The notes under the pieces were generated by a model. The model did no database searches. It was not told the origin of the DNA and saw nothing but the letters and a program-made list of their open reading frames with translations. Of a DNA stretch of 64,000 nucleotides, positions 1-9,962 are shown piece by piece. The stretch spans positions 12,679,659 through 12,743,658 of the forward strand of contig NC_080164.1 of assembly GCF_950295315.1 (NCBI RefSeq), read 5' to 3'. Position numbers and translations under genes: made by a program. The DNA comes from Erinaceus europaeus. Taxonomy: Eukaryota > Chordata > Mammalia > Eulipotyphla > Erinaceidae. How positions within the stretch are numbered: position 1 is the stretch's first letter; each line of letters begins with the position of its first letter.

Positions 1-208
1 TAAGTCCGATGGAGGTGTCAGTCCAAAGTAGCTGACCACAGAAGAAAATGCCAAGGGATAAAATGCTGCATGTCTGTCTCGATGGGGAATGTTGGCCACC
101 AGAATTCTGCTTTTCTGTAGAGAGTGATCTTTGGAGTCTGTCAATCTGTTTTTTCAGGTCATGCCAGGTTACATCATTGGTTTCCAGGGGTGTGTTGTAG
201 TCATTTCA

Positions 209-832
209 TCATGTAGCATCAAGAGTCCCCGGAGGGCATCCTAGTCCAAAAAGCTCCTCGAAATTCCATTTAGGGTGCTTCTGACTGTTCCTGCTGGATT
301 GCTTCAGGCACCCATTTTTAAAAGTGTCTTCCCATCGAAGAAAGAATCCAATCAGGAGAGTAGAACTAACCACGTGTCTCCATTCTTGGGGACTGCCAGA
401 GTACTGGAGAACGCTCCTCAAATTAGAGTAGTCCTTCTCCATGGGAAACATTCGAGAAGAAGTCCAGAAAGTCCCAGTGGAAATCCCCATGCATATCCCA
501 AGGTCTACGATCATGGTCATAAAGAACCAAATTGTGGCCCGGAGCAAAATGTAGTCCTTTTCCTCAGGAAACATGGGAGAGGGAATCCAGAAAGTCCAAG
601 GAGAAATCTCAGTGCATCTCCCAAGCTCTATGATTAGGGTCACAAGAAACCAAAGTTCCAGGTCAGGGAAACAAAGTGTGGCCCAGAGCAAAATGTTCCA
701 GAGACAGAGTAACTGTCTCATGATGAAACAGTAGAGGCTTTGGCAAACCTCTTCATAAGTAGAAGAGAAGACCATAGTGCATAGGTAGGCAAAGTCTTCA
801 CTTATCTGGGAGTTGCGCAGGTCCGGTCCCAC
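209..832 (-). other. 207-codon open frame inside ERV internal region, unrecognised
   Basis: The frame opens inside the primer-binding site and runs through both copies of the internal tandem repeat, so its protein has two similar segments rich in Trp, Phe, Leu and Ile, each followed by an E/M-K-D-Y block. I do not recognise a gag, protease, envelope or accessory family. The 5' position right after the binding site, the lack of a leader and the repeat-driven composition argue for a chance open frame. A second chance frame lies on the opposite strand (275-637), which also weakens the coding case. No function is proposed. Confidence 0.25.
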
Positions 833-845
833 GTTGTAGGCGCCA
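826..845 (-). promoter_or_regulatory. Retroviral primer-binding site, lysine tRNA type
   Basis: On the minus strand the sequence reads TGGCGCCTACAACGTGGGAC, two bases after the LTR terminus. Retroviruses primed by tRNA-Lys(1,2) carry TGGCGCCCAACGTGGGG here, so the site matches apart from a small insertion (TA) after the GGCGCC block. This places the element with class II, betaretrovirus-like (ERVK-type) elements. Confidence 0.75.
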
Positions 846-847
846 TA

Positions 848-1261
848 TGTTGTTTTCGCCGGGCTGGCTTCACGGGCGGGTAACAGAAGATCAGGGACTC
901 ATGGTTGAGCTGTAGGCAGTATCTCTTTACTTATGCTGGACACAGCACAATCTAAGCCGAGCTAAGCCAAACTAAAAACTACAATCTTGTCCTTATAAAT
1001 ATACTAGCCCAGTAGGGTGGGAACAGGATGTGACATAGAGAGGGTGGAGAGAAAAGTGACTGGTGAAAATCAGGGTGTGACAAGGAGAGGGGGTGGAGCA
1101 GGCAAGAATTCTACCACTGAACCACCAATGCCCTGGAGGGAGGGTGGTGCTTGTTTACAACGGTTATGTAAATAGAATGAAGTGGTTATGTAAAAAGAAT
1201 AGCGTTAAGCAGGGGGGACTAAACTAATGAAACAGAAGGGGTTTTTAGAAGCATACCAACA
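848..1261 (-). mobile_element. ERV LTR (5' LTR of the element running off the left edge)
   Basis: On the minus strand it starts TGTTGGTATGC and ends AAAACAACA, with the expected TG...CA termini. It shares long stretches with the solo LTR at 28952-29382: the TTCAGTGGTAGAATTC block, the ATTTACATAA block, a TATAAGGACA promoter-like motif, AATAAAGAGATACTGCC (polyadenylation signal) and a CATGAGTCCC block. The primer-binding site follows at once, so this is a 5' LTR. The other flank is outside the window, so no target duplication can be checked. Confidence 0.85.
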
Positions 1262-1416
1262 GGAAAGAATGCAAAGAAACAAACACAAAGTGCAAGTCAA
1301 TACCCAGGACTCCCAGAGAAGAATTCTGGAGAAATTTCCCAAGTGATTTTATGTAAAGCAGGGCACTTCTTGCATTATAGTCCATATTCTAGAAATGGAA
1401 AAATAATTTCAAAGCA

Positions 1417-1624
1417 GGATCAGGTGGTGGCACACTTGGTTAAGTGCACACCAACAATGCACAACCACCAAGGTTCAAACTGGTCCCCACCTGAAGGGGG
1501 AAAGCTTCATGAGTGGTGAAGCAGGGCTGAAGGTATCTCTCTGTCTCTCTCCCTCTTTATCTACCTCTCCTCTCAATTTCTCTCTGACTCTGTCCAATAA
1601 TAAATGAATCAAAATAAAAAATAA
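1417..1624 (+). mobile_element. tRNA-derived SINE, type B
   Basis: Head GGTGGTGGCACACTTGGTTA with a degenerate Pol III A box, then CCCCACCTGAAGGGGGAAAG, a CT-rich tract and an A-rich tail. It is flanked by the direct repeat TCAAAGCA (1409-1416 and 1625-1632), the target duplication of L1-mediated insertion. I call type B the family with the CACACCTGGTTAAGTGCACAC head and GAAGCTTCATGAGTGGTGAA body. Confidence 0.85.
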
Positions 1625-1632
1625 TCAAAGCA

Positions 1633-2337
1633 TAATCCCAATGATTATGAACCAACCCCTCATGAAAATAACAACGAATCTTCCTGACATTCCTTTTCCA
1701 ATCAAAGAACTGAGGTTATTGGAATACTATTATCACTGTATTAAGGTGAGACTAAAATTCCTGTTGAAACTTCAATGCTATGCTGAGGACCAAGCCACTA
1801 ACAGGAACAGTTCTGAAATCTTTTATGAGTGTTCCAGGAAGAGCACTAACTAACCCAGGCAGAATCTTCCAAAGATCTATTTCTTTTCTAGAAGAATATC
1901 CTCTATTGGTATTTTTATGGATCGTTCTTAACATCTTGCCAGTTCTGTCAGCTCCCAAGATTTACAGAAATAGTCAGTGAATTTTTAAAAGCAAAACCTC
2001 CAAAACAAAGTCTGATTACAGAACTGCTGGCTAGCTTAAAACAAATTAGATGATCATTAGAAACTGAAACTTCTAGGAAAGCCTCCCGCAGTGAAATTGA
2101 TTCATTGAGGGTAGTAGAGCCATGTCTGAAAGAACTAACCTGTATTGCATGAGAGACTTACTTCTTCAGAGTGTGAGACTAAATCTATTTTGAGTTATTG
2201 GCTCGTGTGTGTGCATAGCTGAACAGACATGGACACATTGATACACATGCTCATGCCATAAAGTGTTATCCAACACCAACACGGGAGTTAAATAAACAAT
2301 CCCTCAGGACAACTACAGTCATTGTTTTATAAAATAC
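1633..2337. other. Unique AT-rich stretch, nothing recognised
   Basis: No repeat family or coding pattern recognised. The open frames of 66-70 codons around 1641-1980 overlap on both strands and show no conserved motif. Confidence 0.5.
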
Positions 2338-2345
2338 TAGTAACT

Positions 2346-2495
2346 AGGAGCAGGAGTAAATAGCATAATGGTTATGCAAACAGACTCTTATGCCTGACGC
2401 TCCAAAGCCCAGATTCCATCCCCTGCACCACCATAAGCCAGAGCTGAGGGTGCTCTGGTAAAAAATGAGTAAATAAAATAAAGTAAAATGAAAAG
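2346..2495 (+). mobile_element. tRNA-derived SINE, type D
   Basis: Contains the family core AGCATAATGGTTATGCAAAC, a CACCACCATAAGCCAGAGCT block and an AAATAAAATAAAG tail. It is bounded by the exact 8-base direct repeat TAGTAACT (2338-2345 and 2496-2503). Confidence 0.85.
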
Positions 2496-2570
2496 TAGTA
2501 ACTGTCCTACAACAGTTCTAAGTGGTTATATGTTGATTTTTTAAATGATTTTAGTACTTTGACGCTTTTT

Positions 2571-2850
2571 TCTTTTTTAAAACTTTTTATTTATAAAAAG
2601 GAAACATAGACAAAACCACAGGATAAGAGAGGTACAACTTCACACAATTCTTACCACCAGACCTCCGCATCTCATCCCATCCCCTAATAGCTATCCTATT
2701 CTTTATCTCTCTGGGAGTATGGACCCAAGATTATTGTGGGTGCAGAAGGTTGAAGGTCTGGCTTCTGTAGTTGCTTCCCACTGAACATGGGCATTGACAG
2801 GTCGATCCAGACTCCCAGCCTGTCTCTCTCTTTTCCTAGTGGGGAACTTG
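2571..2850 (-). mobile_element. LINE-1 3' UTR tip, 5'-truncated
   Basis: Reverse complement of the 3' UTR end of the large L1 in this window: the blocks GGATAAGAGAGGTACAACTT, TCTCTGGGAGTATGGACCCA, TGCAGAAGGTTGAAGGTCTG and CTCCCAGCCTGTCTCTCTCT all have counterparts at 37.8-38.05 kb. The poly(A) end lies near 2571. Confidence 0.85.
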
Positions 2851-2855
2851 ATGTT

Positions 2856-3083
2856 TATTTTAAAAAAATAATTTTTAATTATTCTGTTTAATTATTGGAA
2901 AGAGTCAGAAAAATTGAAAGAGGTGGGGAGATAGAGGAAGAGAAAGAAAGAGATGCCTGTAGCACTGTTTCACCACTAGGGAAGCTTCCCCCTGCCACTA
3001 GGAACCAACTGCTTGAATCCAGGTCCTTAAACAATGTTAACACATGCACTCAAATCCATATGCCAGTACTAGGCCCCAACCTC
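2856..3083 (-). mobile_element. tRNA-derived SINE, type B, diverged
   Basis: T-rich tail complement, GA-rich middle (complement of the CT tract), CACTAGGGAAGCTTCCCCCT body and a degenerate head near 3040-3080. More diverged than the type A copies. Confidence 0.65.
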
Positions 3084-3720
3084 AACACTTTTGATAGGTT
3101 AGTTTTAGGTTGGCATATACTGAGACATAGAAGATAGTTCCATTCCCATTAATGCACAGGTTCCAACATTAACACACTCTCCCATTAAATAGGCATGTTT
3201 GATATCACGGGTGAACCCATATAGATGCCAGGACCACCCATATCCTATGGCTTATAGTAGGGCTCACTCTTGGTACTGTATACTTCATGGTTTGAGGAAA
3301 ACAGATAATGATATAAAATATAACCAGTATGGGAGTAGGGCTGTAGCAGCGCAGCGGGTTAAGCGCAGGTGGCGCAAAGCACAAGGACTGGCATAAGGAT
3401 CCCGGTTCGAACCCCGGCTCCCCACCTACAGGGGAGTCGCTTCACAGGCGATGAAGCAGGTCTGCAGGTGTCTATCTTTCTCTCCTCCTCTCTGTCTTCC
3501 CCTCCTCTCTCCATTTCTCTCTGTCCTATCCAATAATGACAACAACAATAATAACTACAACAATAAAACAACAAGGGCAACAAAAGGGAATAAATAAATA
3601 AAATAAAATAAAGAAATATTAAATATATATATATATATATATAACCAGCATTATAATATCATACACTGAAGTTTTATTACCCTAAAAAAAAGCATGTACT
3701 CAGCCTATATAAAAATATGG
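3084..3720 (-). mobile_element. Older LINE-1 3' region, split by a SINE
   Basis: The segments 3084-3317 and 3651-3720 contain blocks such as CCTATGGCTTATAGTAGGGC and ATAATATCATACACTGAAGT, which I know from antisense 3' ends of old mammalian L1 families. The SINE at 3330-3638 interrupts it, and its duplicated target joins the two halves into one continuous sequence. Confidence 0.5.
3330..3638 (+). mobile_element. tRNA-derived SINE, type A, complete
   Basis: A complete copy: head GCGCAGCGGGTTAAGCGCAG, intact Pol III B box GGTTCGAACCC at 3404-3414, CCCCACCTACAGGGGAGTCG, CT-rich middle, AACAAGGGCAACAAAAGGG and an A-rich tail ending in an AT run. A 3-base repeat in the A-box region (TAGCAGCGCAG) distinguishes it from its relatives. 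Target duplication ATATAACCAG(T/C)A at 3318-3329 and 3639-3650. Confidence 0.95.
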
Positions 3721-4687
3721 GCCCCATATCACATTGATGGGGTTTACAGTTAACAATATCTATATACTTTCCCAATATTTGGGAGCTACTCTCCCCTGAT
3801 CCAGATTTCTAGCCCTTTTCCAACTATAATACCATCTCCCAAGACAATAACCTGAGTCCACCTGCATATTAGATGTCAGGCTCAGGAGAAAATTAGCAAA
3901 GAATAGAATATACCTTAGAATATACCTAAAATAGACCTACTAGCTTTTTCCAAAATGGAAACCCCAAATCTTCATTGAAATAGTCTTGCCTTTAGGTTCA
4001 TGATTAATCAATAGTTTGTTCAGCTTTATGTCTTAACTCTTTTTTCACCCACCAGGTTACAAATGATACCATGATGCCAACCCAACTTCCTTTGGCAGAG
4101 GAACCTACCATGTGTCTTGGAGGCCTGCATTCTCAGATCTTTGCCCCACTAGAAAAAGAGAGAGACAGGCTGGGAGTATATATCAGCCTGCCAATGCCCA
4201 TGTTCAGCGGGGAAGGAATTACAGAAGCCAGAACTTCCAACTTCTGCACCCATAATGATCCTGAGTCCATACTCCCAGTGGGATAAAGAATAGGGAAGAT
4301 ATCAAGAGAGGGGATTGGATATGGAACTCTTGGGGTGGGCATTCTGTCTTGTCAATATTTCCATTTTTTAAACTAGTTATTATTCCCTTTTGTTACCCTT
4401 GTTGTTTTATTGTTGTGATTATTATTGTTGTTGTTATTGATGTCATCGTTGTTGGATGGGGCAGAGAGAAATGGAGAGAGGAGGGGAAGGCAGAGGGGGG
4501 AGAGAAAGATAGACACCCGCAGACCTGCTTCACAGCTTGTGAAGTGACCCCCCCTGCAGGTGGGGAGCCAGGGGCTCGAATTGTGATCCTTACACCAGTC
4601 TTTGTGCTTCGTGCCACATGCACTTAACCCACTGCGCTAATACCTGACTAACCAATATTTACATTTTATAAATAAAAATTTAAAAAC
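3698..4687 (+). mobile_element. LINE-1 3' UTR copy, split by a SINE
   Basis: Parts 3698-4370 and 4651-4687. It carries the TTTGGGAGCTACTCTC block, TACTAGCTTTTTCCAAAA, ATGTTCAGCGGGGAAGGAAT and CCATACTCCCAGTGGGATAA, all shared with the copies at 41.7 and 37.8 kb. A type A SINE inserted within the last 40 bases before the A-rich end. Confidence 0.85.
4371..4650 (-). mobile_element. tRNA-derived SINE, type A
   Basis: Minus-strand copy with TTTGTTACCCTTGTTGTTTT at its tail side, GACCTGCTTCACAGCTTGTG body and a head complement ending CACTGCGCTAATACCTGACT. The flanking CAATATTT(C/A)CATTTT repeats (from 4353 and 4653) are its target duplication inside the L1 tail. Confidence 0.9.
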
Positions 4688-5088
4688 TCCTTCTCAAGCC
4701 CTTGGAAGCCAATGGTCTTTTGTTATCTTTATACCTTTGCCTTTCTTCCCCAAAATACCCTTAATTGAAATCACAGAATATAGACTTCTTCCTCTAAGTA
4801 TTATGCACTTAGTTGTACACCATCACTCTGCAAAGCTTATAGTTTATTTATGCCTGGTGATGAATCATATCCCATTGTCTCTATGTGTAGCAGATGTTTT
4901 TCTTGGTATTTTTTTCTCTTAAGATATAAAATAGTGTGGGCACATTCAATATTAAAATATAAATATAATGTTGAGTATGAAAGTGGAAGTACACTGTCTA
5001 CTCATCAGATCCAAACTGTCCCCATCCCACCCACCACTTCCTGTGGCAGATTCTATTTATGAGCATGACTTCAAGATCATTGTTCTTG
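4688..5088. other. Unique stretch, nothing recognised
   Basis: AT-rich, without repeat structure I can name. The two overlapping plus-strand open frames (61 and 70 codons) show no motif. Confidence 0.5.
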
Positions 5089-5089
5089 G

Positions 5090-5275
5090 AGTTTGATGGT
5101 GGTACATCCAATAGAGTGCACACCATTTGCAGGGAACCTGATTAAAGTCCTCAGTCCACACCCACAGGGGGAAGCTTCAAGAGTGGTGGAAAAACAAAAC
5201 AGGTATCACTCTTTCTCCCTAACACTCCCTCTAAATTGATCTCTTTTGGAAGGAAGGAAAAAGGAAGGAAGGAAG
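5090..5275 (+). mobile_element. tRNA-derived SINE, type B, diverged, with GGAA tail
   Basis: Degenerate head (AGAGTGCACACCATTTGCAG), body GGGGGAAGCTTCAAGAGTGG and a CT-rich tract. The tail has expanded into a short GGAA repeat at about 5250-5278. Confidence 0.7.
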
Positions 5276-5329
5276 GGATAAATCAAGATGAAGAGAGAGA
5301 GAAAGAGGGAAACTAGTTGCTGAGAAATT

Positions 5330-5920
5330 TGAGCACTGAGCCCCTACAATAATCCTGATGGCAATTAAAATGGACCATTGTTCTCAAACACTATTTTAAC
5401 CTATAGATTTTGGATTTAGAAACTGGCATACTATACACAACCATTTCACACTTGTACCCTTTCTCTTTATTCACATGGACACTATATAGTCTGGGAAACA
5501 GTATTGCTGTCTTTCTCATTCTATCCTTCAACTAACTGAGAGATAAGACCCTCATTATTTGCTTTCCTTTAAAATATATCAATAACCAAGTGCAATATAG
5601 ATATAGGTGTGAATACAAGAGGTGAACAGTATAGGATATGGTTTGTTTTCAATGCTTGAAGAGTGAGATTCATGAAAGGCTGCCACACAAACTGGGAGAG
5701 AGATCCTGGAACTCAGCAGATCTAAGCTCAAGAACGGAAAAGGATATAGAGACGAGATGCCAGTGCAGGAAACTGGTTCCTCAAGCCTGACTCATATCAT
5801 TTTAATTCCTTTTACTTTTCTCTCCTCTCTTTCTCTTGATAGAGACAGAGACAGTCCTGTAATCTCTTATTTTCTCTTTCTCTAGAGGTAGACATTTATA
5901 CAAAGGTGAGTGACCCTTTG
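5330..5920. other. Unique stretch, nothing recognised
   Basis: No repeat family or conserved coding pattern seen. Confidence 0.5.
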
Positions 5921-5980
5921 GAGAGAGAGAGAGAGAGGGAGAGAGGGAGAGATAGAGAGATAGATAGAGAGAGAGAGAGA
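5921..5980. repeat. (GA)n microsatellite, interrupted
   Basis: About 60 bases of GA dinucleotides broken by GGGA and GATA units. Confidence 0.95.
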
Positions 5981-6936
5981 TTATAGCATCAAACTTTTCT
6001 TCAGTGTGGTCTGGATCATCTATGTCATATGGACATAGAACCTCCCACAAATGTCTGTAGAGCACTTGGCTACACAGATATCATCACCACACCCTCCCAA
6101 ACATCCATGAGATGGTGGCTTTAGAGTCTGGCCCATCCCCTTTGGAACCTGCATCACAGTCTGAAAGGGGTTCCCAGTCCAGCCCAGCCCCTGCCTTGCT
6201 ATCCCACAATGTCTGCAGATGCAGAGAAGGGTAGGGATTTTTGTTCACTGGTGGGTGTCCCTCTGCCTGTCTCCACTGCTGATGCACTCAGCCCTGTGGT
6301 CATGCACCTACATTGTGATAAACTGTTGCAACAGAAACAATGATTCCTGAGCAGAATCTGTCAATAGGAGGCTTGACTGAGGAAGAGGGATCAAGAGAGT
6401 TCTCCTTCAGCATAATACTTCTTTTTCTGACACAGTAATGGCAAAAACAATTCTGAAAATCACTGGCTGAGTAACTTGGTTTTTAAATAAAGGATTTCTC
6501 TCCCACCACTTTCTTCCTTCTCCTTGTTGTTCCTTGGCTGGTTGCTCCAATTCCGAACTCTGACTCTTCCCATCCCTCCGCAGACATAGAAGTCTCTCAT
6601 TTCTACTAACATAATTCTGGTAAGAAAAATATAGGTACAGAATATTTCCCTAACACATCAGGACAGAGCATCCAGCACTCCAGGTCACCAGAGGATGTAG
6701 TGGTCAAGGTCATACACTATGTTCATATTCAGGTTCGTATATTCTAGCCAGCAGGTAGGGGTCACATTCATGTCACTGAGCAGACAGTGTAATATATCTC
6801 CTGAGACTTCTAGACAAACATTATCTTGAAGTTCCTTAGCTCAAAAAAGAGTTTCATACAGAAGAGACAGTTCAATTGTTAAGCTACTCCAAAGGATGAA
6901 GTTACAGCTTTGTTGTCTCAATGAGCTTAGTGACTA
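5981..6936. other. Unique stretch, nothing recognised
   Basis: Includes a pocket with higher GC at about 6090-6290. A 67-codon minus-strand frame lies there, but with no start context, splice logic or motif that would make it an exon. Confidence 0.45.
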
Positions 6937-6947
6937 TCTTTCTCTCT

Positions 6948-7001
<54 letters not shown>

Positions 7002-7019
7002 TTCTCTCTCTCTCTCTCC
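6937..7019. repeat. (CT)n microsatellite
   Basis: About 80 bases of nearly pure CT with a few TTT and ATC interruptions. It may be the expanded middle of a lost SINE, but no head is recognisable upstream. Confidence 0.95.
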
Positions 7020-7194
7020 TGCTTCCAGTCTGGATTCTTCCAGAAAAACATTCCCTGAATCTTTTTGAACACCTTTCTCATCACCTTCAAAAAAAAAAAA
7101 ATTCTATAGTTCAACTTTCTATCTTGGCTCTCTCTAGCCCTGGTGGCTAATATGCAGAGACACTTCTTTATCTGAGAGTTGTGGCTTTGAATTT

Positions 7195-7396
7195 TCCTTA
7201 CACTAGGGAAATAATGCAGCTCATAAGTCAAGGTGTCTGTCGTTTGTATAATGATCTGCTTTGTCAGGTACATGGATCAGGTTTGAGTCCAGCCCACATT
7301 GCACTGAAGGAAAGCTTGGTGCTGTGGTCCTTCTCTCTTTACCTCTTTCTCCCTATCTTCTCTCCCTCTCCTTCTTTTTAAAAATAAAAAAATCAG
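7195..7396 (+). mobile_element. tRNA-derived SINE, type C
   Basis: Type C head and body: ATCTGCTTTGTCAGGTACAT, GGTTTGAGTCCAGCCCACAT (B-box region) and GAAGGAAAGCTTGGTGCTGT, followed by a CT tract and an A-rich tail. Confidence 0.75.
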
Positions 7397-7397
7397 G

Positions 7398-7588
7398 GGT
7401 CAGCTATAGGGGACCAGGCTGTCACATCCACAGTCCTCAGGGTGGAGGTCGGTGTCTCTCTTTCTCCCTGTCTCCCTGTCTCTCCCTCTTTCTCCCTGTC
7501 TTCCTTTCCCTCTATTTAAAAAAATATATATTTTAGGTCTCTACTGTAAAAGACCAAACTGTCATCCCCACAGTCCCTAGAGTTGAGG
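7398..7588 (+). repeat. Two diverged ~52-bp direct repeats flanking a CT/A-rich spacer
   Basis: 7398-7448 and 7536-7588 align at roughly 70 percent by eye (shared GACCA, CTGTCA, CCACAGTCC and TGAGG/GGAGG). Between them is a pyrimidine tract ending in an A-rich run. This may be two tandem copies of an undescribed short SINE-like unit or a local duplication. Confidence 0.55.
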
Positions 7589-7595
7589 ACTAAGG

Positions 7596-8174
7596 CTGTA
7601 CAGTAAATATTTCAACTTCTTTTATGTTACTTCCCAGAAAGCCAAGGCACTTTCTCACCACCGTCTGAGAGGAAAGTCAAAGAAGAGAACCCTCACCTCC
7701 CACAGCCCACTGGCCCCAATCTCTGCAGACAGTGGAGCCTAGATATAAAGAGGAATCACAACTAGTGTCTGCTCACTTGCTCATTCCCCTTTACCTCTCT
7801 CCTCCTTTGTCCTAGAGAAGCCATCACTGTGTCCTTCGGACCCTCCATCCATCTTCCCTCAACCCTATGCCTTAAAATATTCTAAGTCCATGTGTAAGAC
7901 CTTGTGGGGATGAGTTCTCCAGAATCCCTGGCTCTCTCACATGTGTTAATAATTGTTATTGCATCCTTACTTGTTTCCTTCTTAATCAGTGCCATATGTG
8001 CTTGGCTACTGATATACTCTTGAAGGGCCCGGATATCCAATTAGCTGCATGAGTTGGCACTGGTGAGTGACACCAAAAACCATCTCTATGATTCCCTAGG
8101 CAACAACTGAGTTCCTTACAACTGAATTCAGTACTGACATTACCTATTATAGAGTTGCTATCAGAGTCTGAAAG
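7596..8174. other. Unique stretch, nothing recognised
   Basis: No repeat family or coding pattern identified. An ATATAAAG motif occurs at about 7743 without other promoter signals. Confidence 0.45.
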
Positions 8175-8185
8175 GCAGCAGAGTT

Positions 8186-8413
8186 AATTTTTTTAATATT
8201 TTATTTATTTATTTATTTTTACAATTCAGTAGAGACAGAGAAAAGCTGAGAGTGGAGAGGGAGATAGAGAAGGAAAGATACAGAGAGTAACATGCAGCCC
8301 TGCCTCACCACTCCTGACACTTTCTCCCTGTAGATGGGGACCAGGGTCTTGAACCTGGCCCCTTGTGTACTATAATGTGTGCACTTAACCAAGTGGGCCA
8401 CCAGCTGGGCCCT
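8186..8413 (-). mobile_element. tRNA-derived SINE, type B
   Basis: Minus-strand copy with ATTTATTTATTT tail complement, CTGCCTCACCACTCCTGACA body and CACTTAACCAAGTGGGCCAC head complement. Exact 11-base target duplication GCAGCAGAGTT at 8175-8185 and 8414-8424. Confidence 0.92.
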
Positions 8414-8598
8414 GCAGCAGAGTTTCTTGAGACCACTGAGACCACTGGTGGTGCTATCCTCCAGTCCCAGGTTGCCACCTGTCCTTCTGACTGACTGTAT
8501 GGCTTCCTAAAGCATCTTAAGATTTGACACATTGCTAGCACCGTTATTTTCTGTCAACAAGGTCTGTATGACTCCCCTGTTCCCGGTGGCCATTTCTT

Positions 8599-8695
8599 TT
8601 AGATTTTATTTGTTATTAATATTTTGTTACAAGATTGTAAGATTATTGTGTATAGTTCCACACCACACCCACCACCAAAGTGCTGTGTCCCCCCC
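8599..8695 (-). mobile_element. Very short LINE-1 3' tip
   Basis: Antisense to the L1 terminus that reads TGGTGGTGGGTGTGGTGTGG followed by an AATCTTGTAA block and an A-rich end. It ends at a C run (8689-8699) where a SINE begins. Confidence 0.5.
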
Positions 8696-8885
8696 CCCCT
8701 TGTGGCCATTTTTGAAGTGGGGTGAGAGACAGACAGAGATGTGGGGAGAGGAAAAGGGAGACACCTGTAGTTATCTTGTTCCTGGTGCTTCTCTCCCTGC
8801 AGGTGATAACTAGAGGCTTGAACCCAGGTCCTTGAGCATGGTATCATATGTACTCGACCAGGTGAGATACACCCAGAGCCTGGAA
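8696..8885 (-). mobile_element. tRNA-derived SINE, type B, diverged
   Basis: GA-rich middle, TCTCTCCCTGCAGGTGATAA body, AGGCTTGAACCCAGGTCCTT (complement of the B-box region) and ACTCGACCAGGTGAGATACA head complement. Confidence 0.75.
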
Positions 8886-9724
8886 CAATTTCACAATTCA
8901 GGAATATATATATGAGTACAAAGGATAGAGTCCAGGAACAACTTAGTGGAAGAAATGTATTGGGTGGGGAGCTCGGGCCGGCAGGGGGCTAGGTAGTGCT
9001 TCCATGCTCTCTCTGGTATATGCCATCCACCTAGCACCTCAACTTGCTCATCAACCAGAGAAGCTTTCAAAGTGCAGCCTTCAGGAGGTGTCGTAAAGGT
9101 TTCATTGTGTGTACATCCTTAGCCAGTGTTGACTGAACACTAGTGTCAGAAAGGAAATGGACAGAGAAAAAGAATAGAATCCTACCTACAAACTCCAAAA
9201 CTCTGCTCAGTCTTTGGGCTCTCTGGAGACCAGCCCTCTATTTTATAGACTTCTCTCTAGAGCTCCTCGATCACCAGTAATCTCTTCAGCACACTCATCA
9301 CTCCAGGGCTAGCTAGGGTTTTGAAAGCTATTGGTGAACAGCAAGAACTGGAGATACAGGCTGCATGTCTACTCCTTATTAAGCCACAAGAAAAAAAAAA
9401 AAAAACTAACAAAACAGAATACCTGCCTGTTGACTAACAAAAAAAAGCAACCAGGGGGTAACACTGTGGTCCCTATATGCTCTCAACCCACATACATCAA
9501 AAATCTTTCAGCCAACAGAATCATTCATCAGTTACCTTGAGATGTAGGTCTAATTCACGTGAAAACCAGTTTTCAGGGAATCTCTCCACCTCCGTCACCT
9601 AAAACCCCTGGAATAGCTATAACATGACTTTTATGCCATTTTGTTGGTTCCTATCAATATATTTCTATGTGATTTTTTGTAATTAAAATTCCAACCAGGT
9701 TAAAATACAACTGAGTCACAGATA

Positions 9725-9727
<3 letters not shown>
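8886..9727. other. Unique stretch, nothing recognised
   Basis: No named repeat recognised. It contains short A runs (9390-9405) and a 69-codon chance frame at 9331-9540. Confidence 0.45.

Positions 9728-9766
<39 letters not shown>
9728..9766. repeat. (TA)n microsatellite
   Basis: About 39 bases of alternating TA. Confidence 0.95.
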
Positions 9767-9767
<1 letters not shown>

Positions 9768-9814
9768 CAAATATTCAGTACAGTGCTTTCCCTGACTTCA
9801 ATAAATGTTGCTTT

Positions 9815-9962
9815 CATTATTTATTTATTTATCTACTTATTTATTTTATGAGGGATCATTGTTTAGCTCTGATTTATGGTGCTGCAGGGCATGGAACCTA
9901 GGACTTTGGAGCCTTAAGCATGAGAGTCTCTTTGCATAACATTATGCTATCTATACCCACCA
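9815..9962 (-). mobile_element. tRNA-derived SINE, type D
   Basis: Minus-strand copy: ATTTATTTATTT tail complement, CTGATTTATGGTGCTGCAGG, GGACTTTGGAGCCTTAAGCA and TTTGCATAACATTATGCTAT head complement. Confidence 0.8.

Larger units (their letters stand above)
1..847 (-). mobile_element. ERV internal region (leader side), non-coding looking
   Basis: Read on the minus strand this follows directly from the LTR at 848-1261 and begins with a primer-binding site, so it is the internal part of an endogenous retrovirus that runs off the left edge of the window. I see no gag, protease or polymerase motifs. It contains two diverged tandem copies of a unit (429-551 and 552-695). The part nearest the window edge (about 1-235) is clearly related to the internal sequence at about 17.31-17.59 kb, which lies only about 150-420 bases before the polypurine tract of another element. 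That suggests a very short internal region, as in non-autonomous elements. A minus-strand open frame at 209-832 is treated separately. Confidence 0.7.

Noticed and set aside
209..832. 207-codon frame as a retroviral gene
   Set aside because: No gag, protease, polymerase or envelope motif, it begins inside the primer-binding site, and its length comes from a tandem repeat. Kept only as an unrecognised open frame.
3404..3414. tRNA gene suggested by B box GGTTCGAACCC
   Set aside because: The sequence continues into a CT-rich body and A-rich tail with target duplications; it is a tRNA-derived SINE and does not fold as a full tRNA.
3359..3583. Recurrent open frames with EERKIDTC- or GEKDRHLQTCFTACE-like peptides, here and at about 12.7, 24.6, 27.9, 38.5, 45.3, 47.5, 57.6 and 62.8 kb
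   Set aside because: All are translations of the type A SINE, so the apparent protein family is a repeat artefact.
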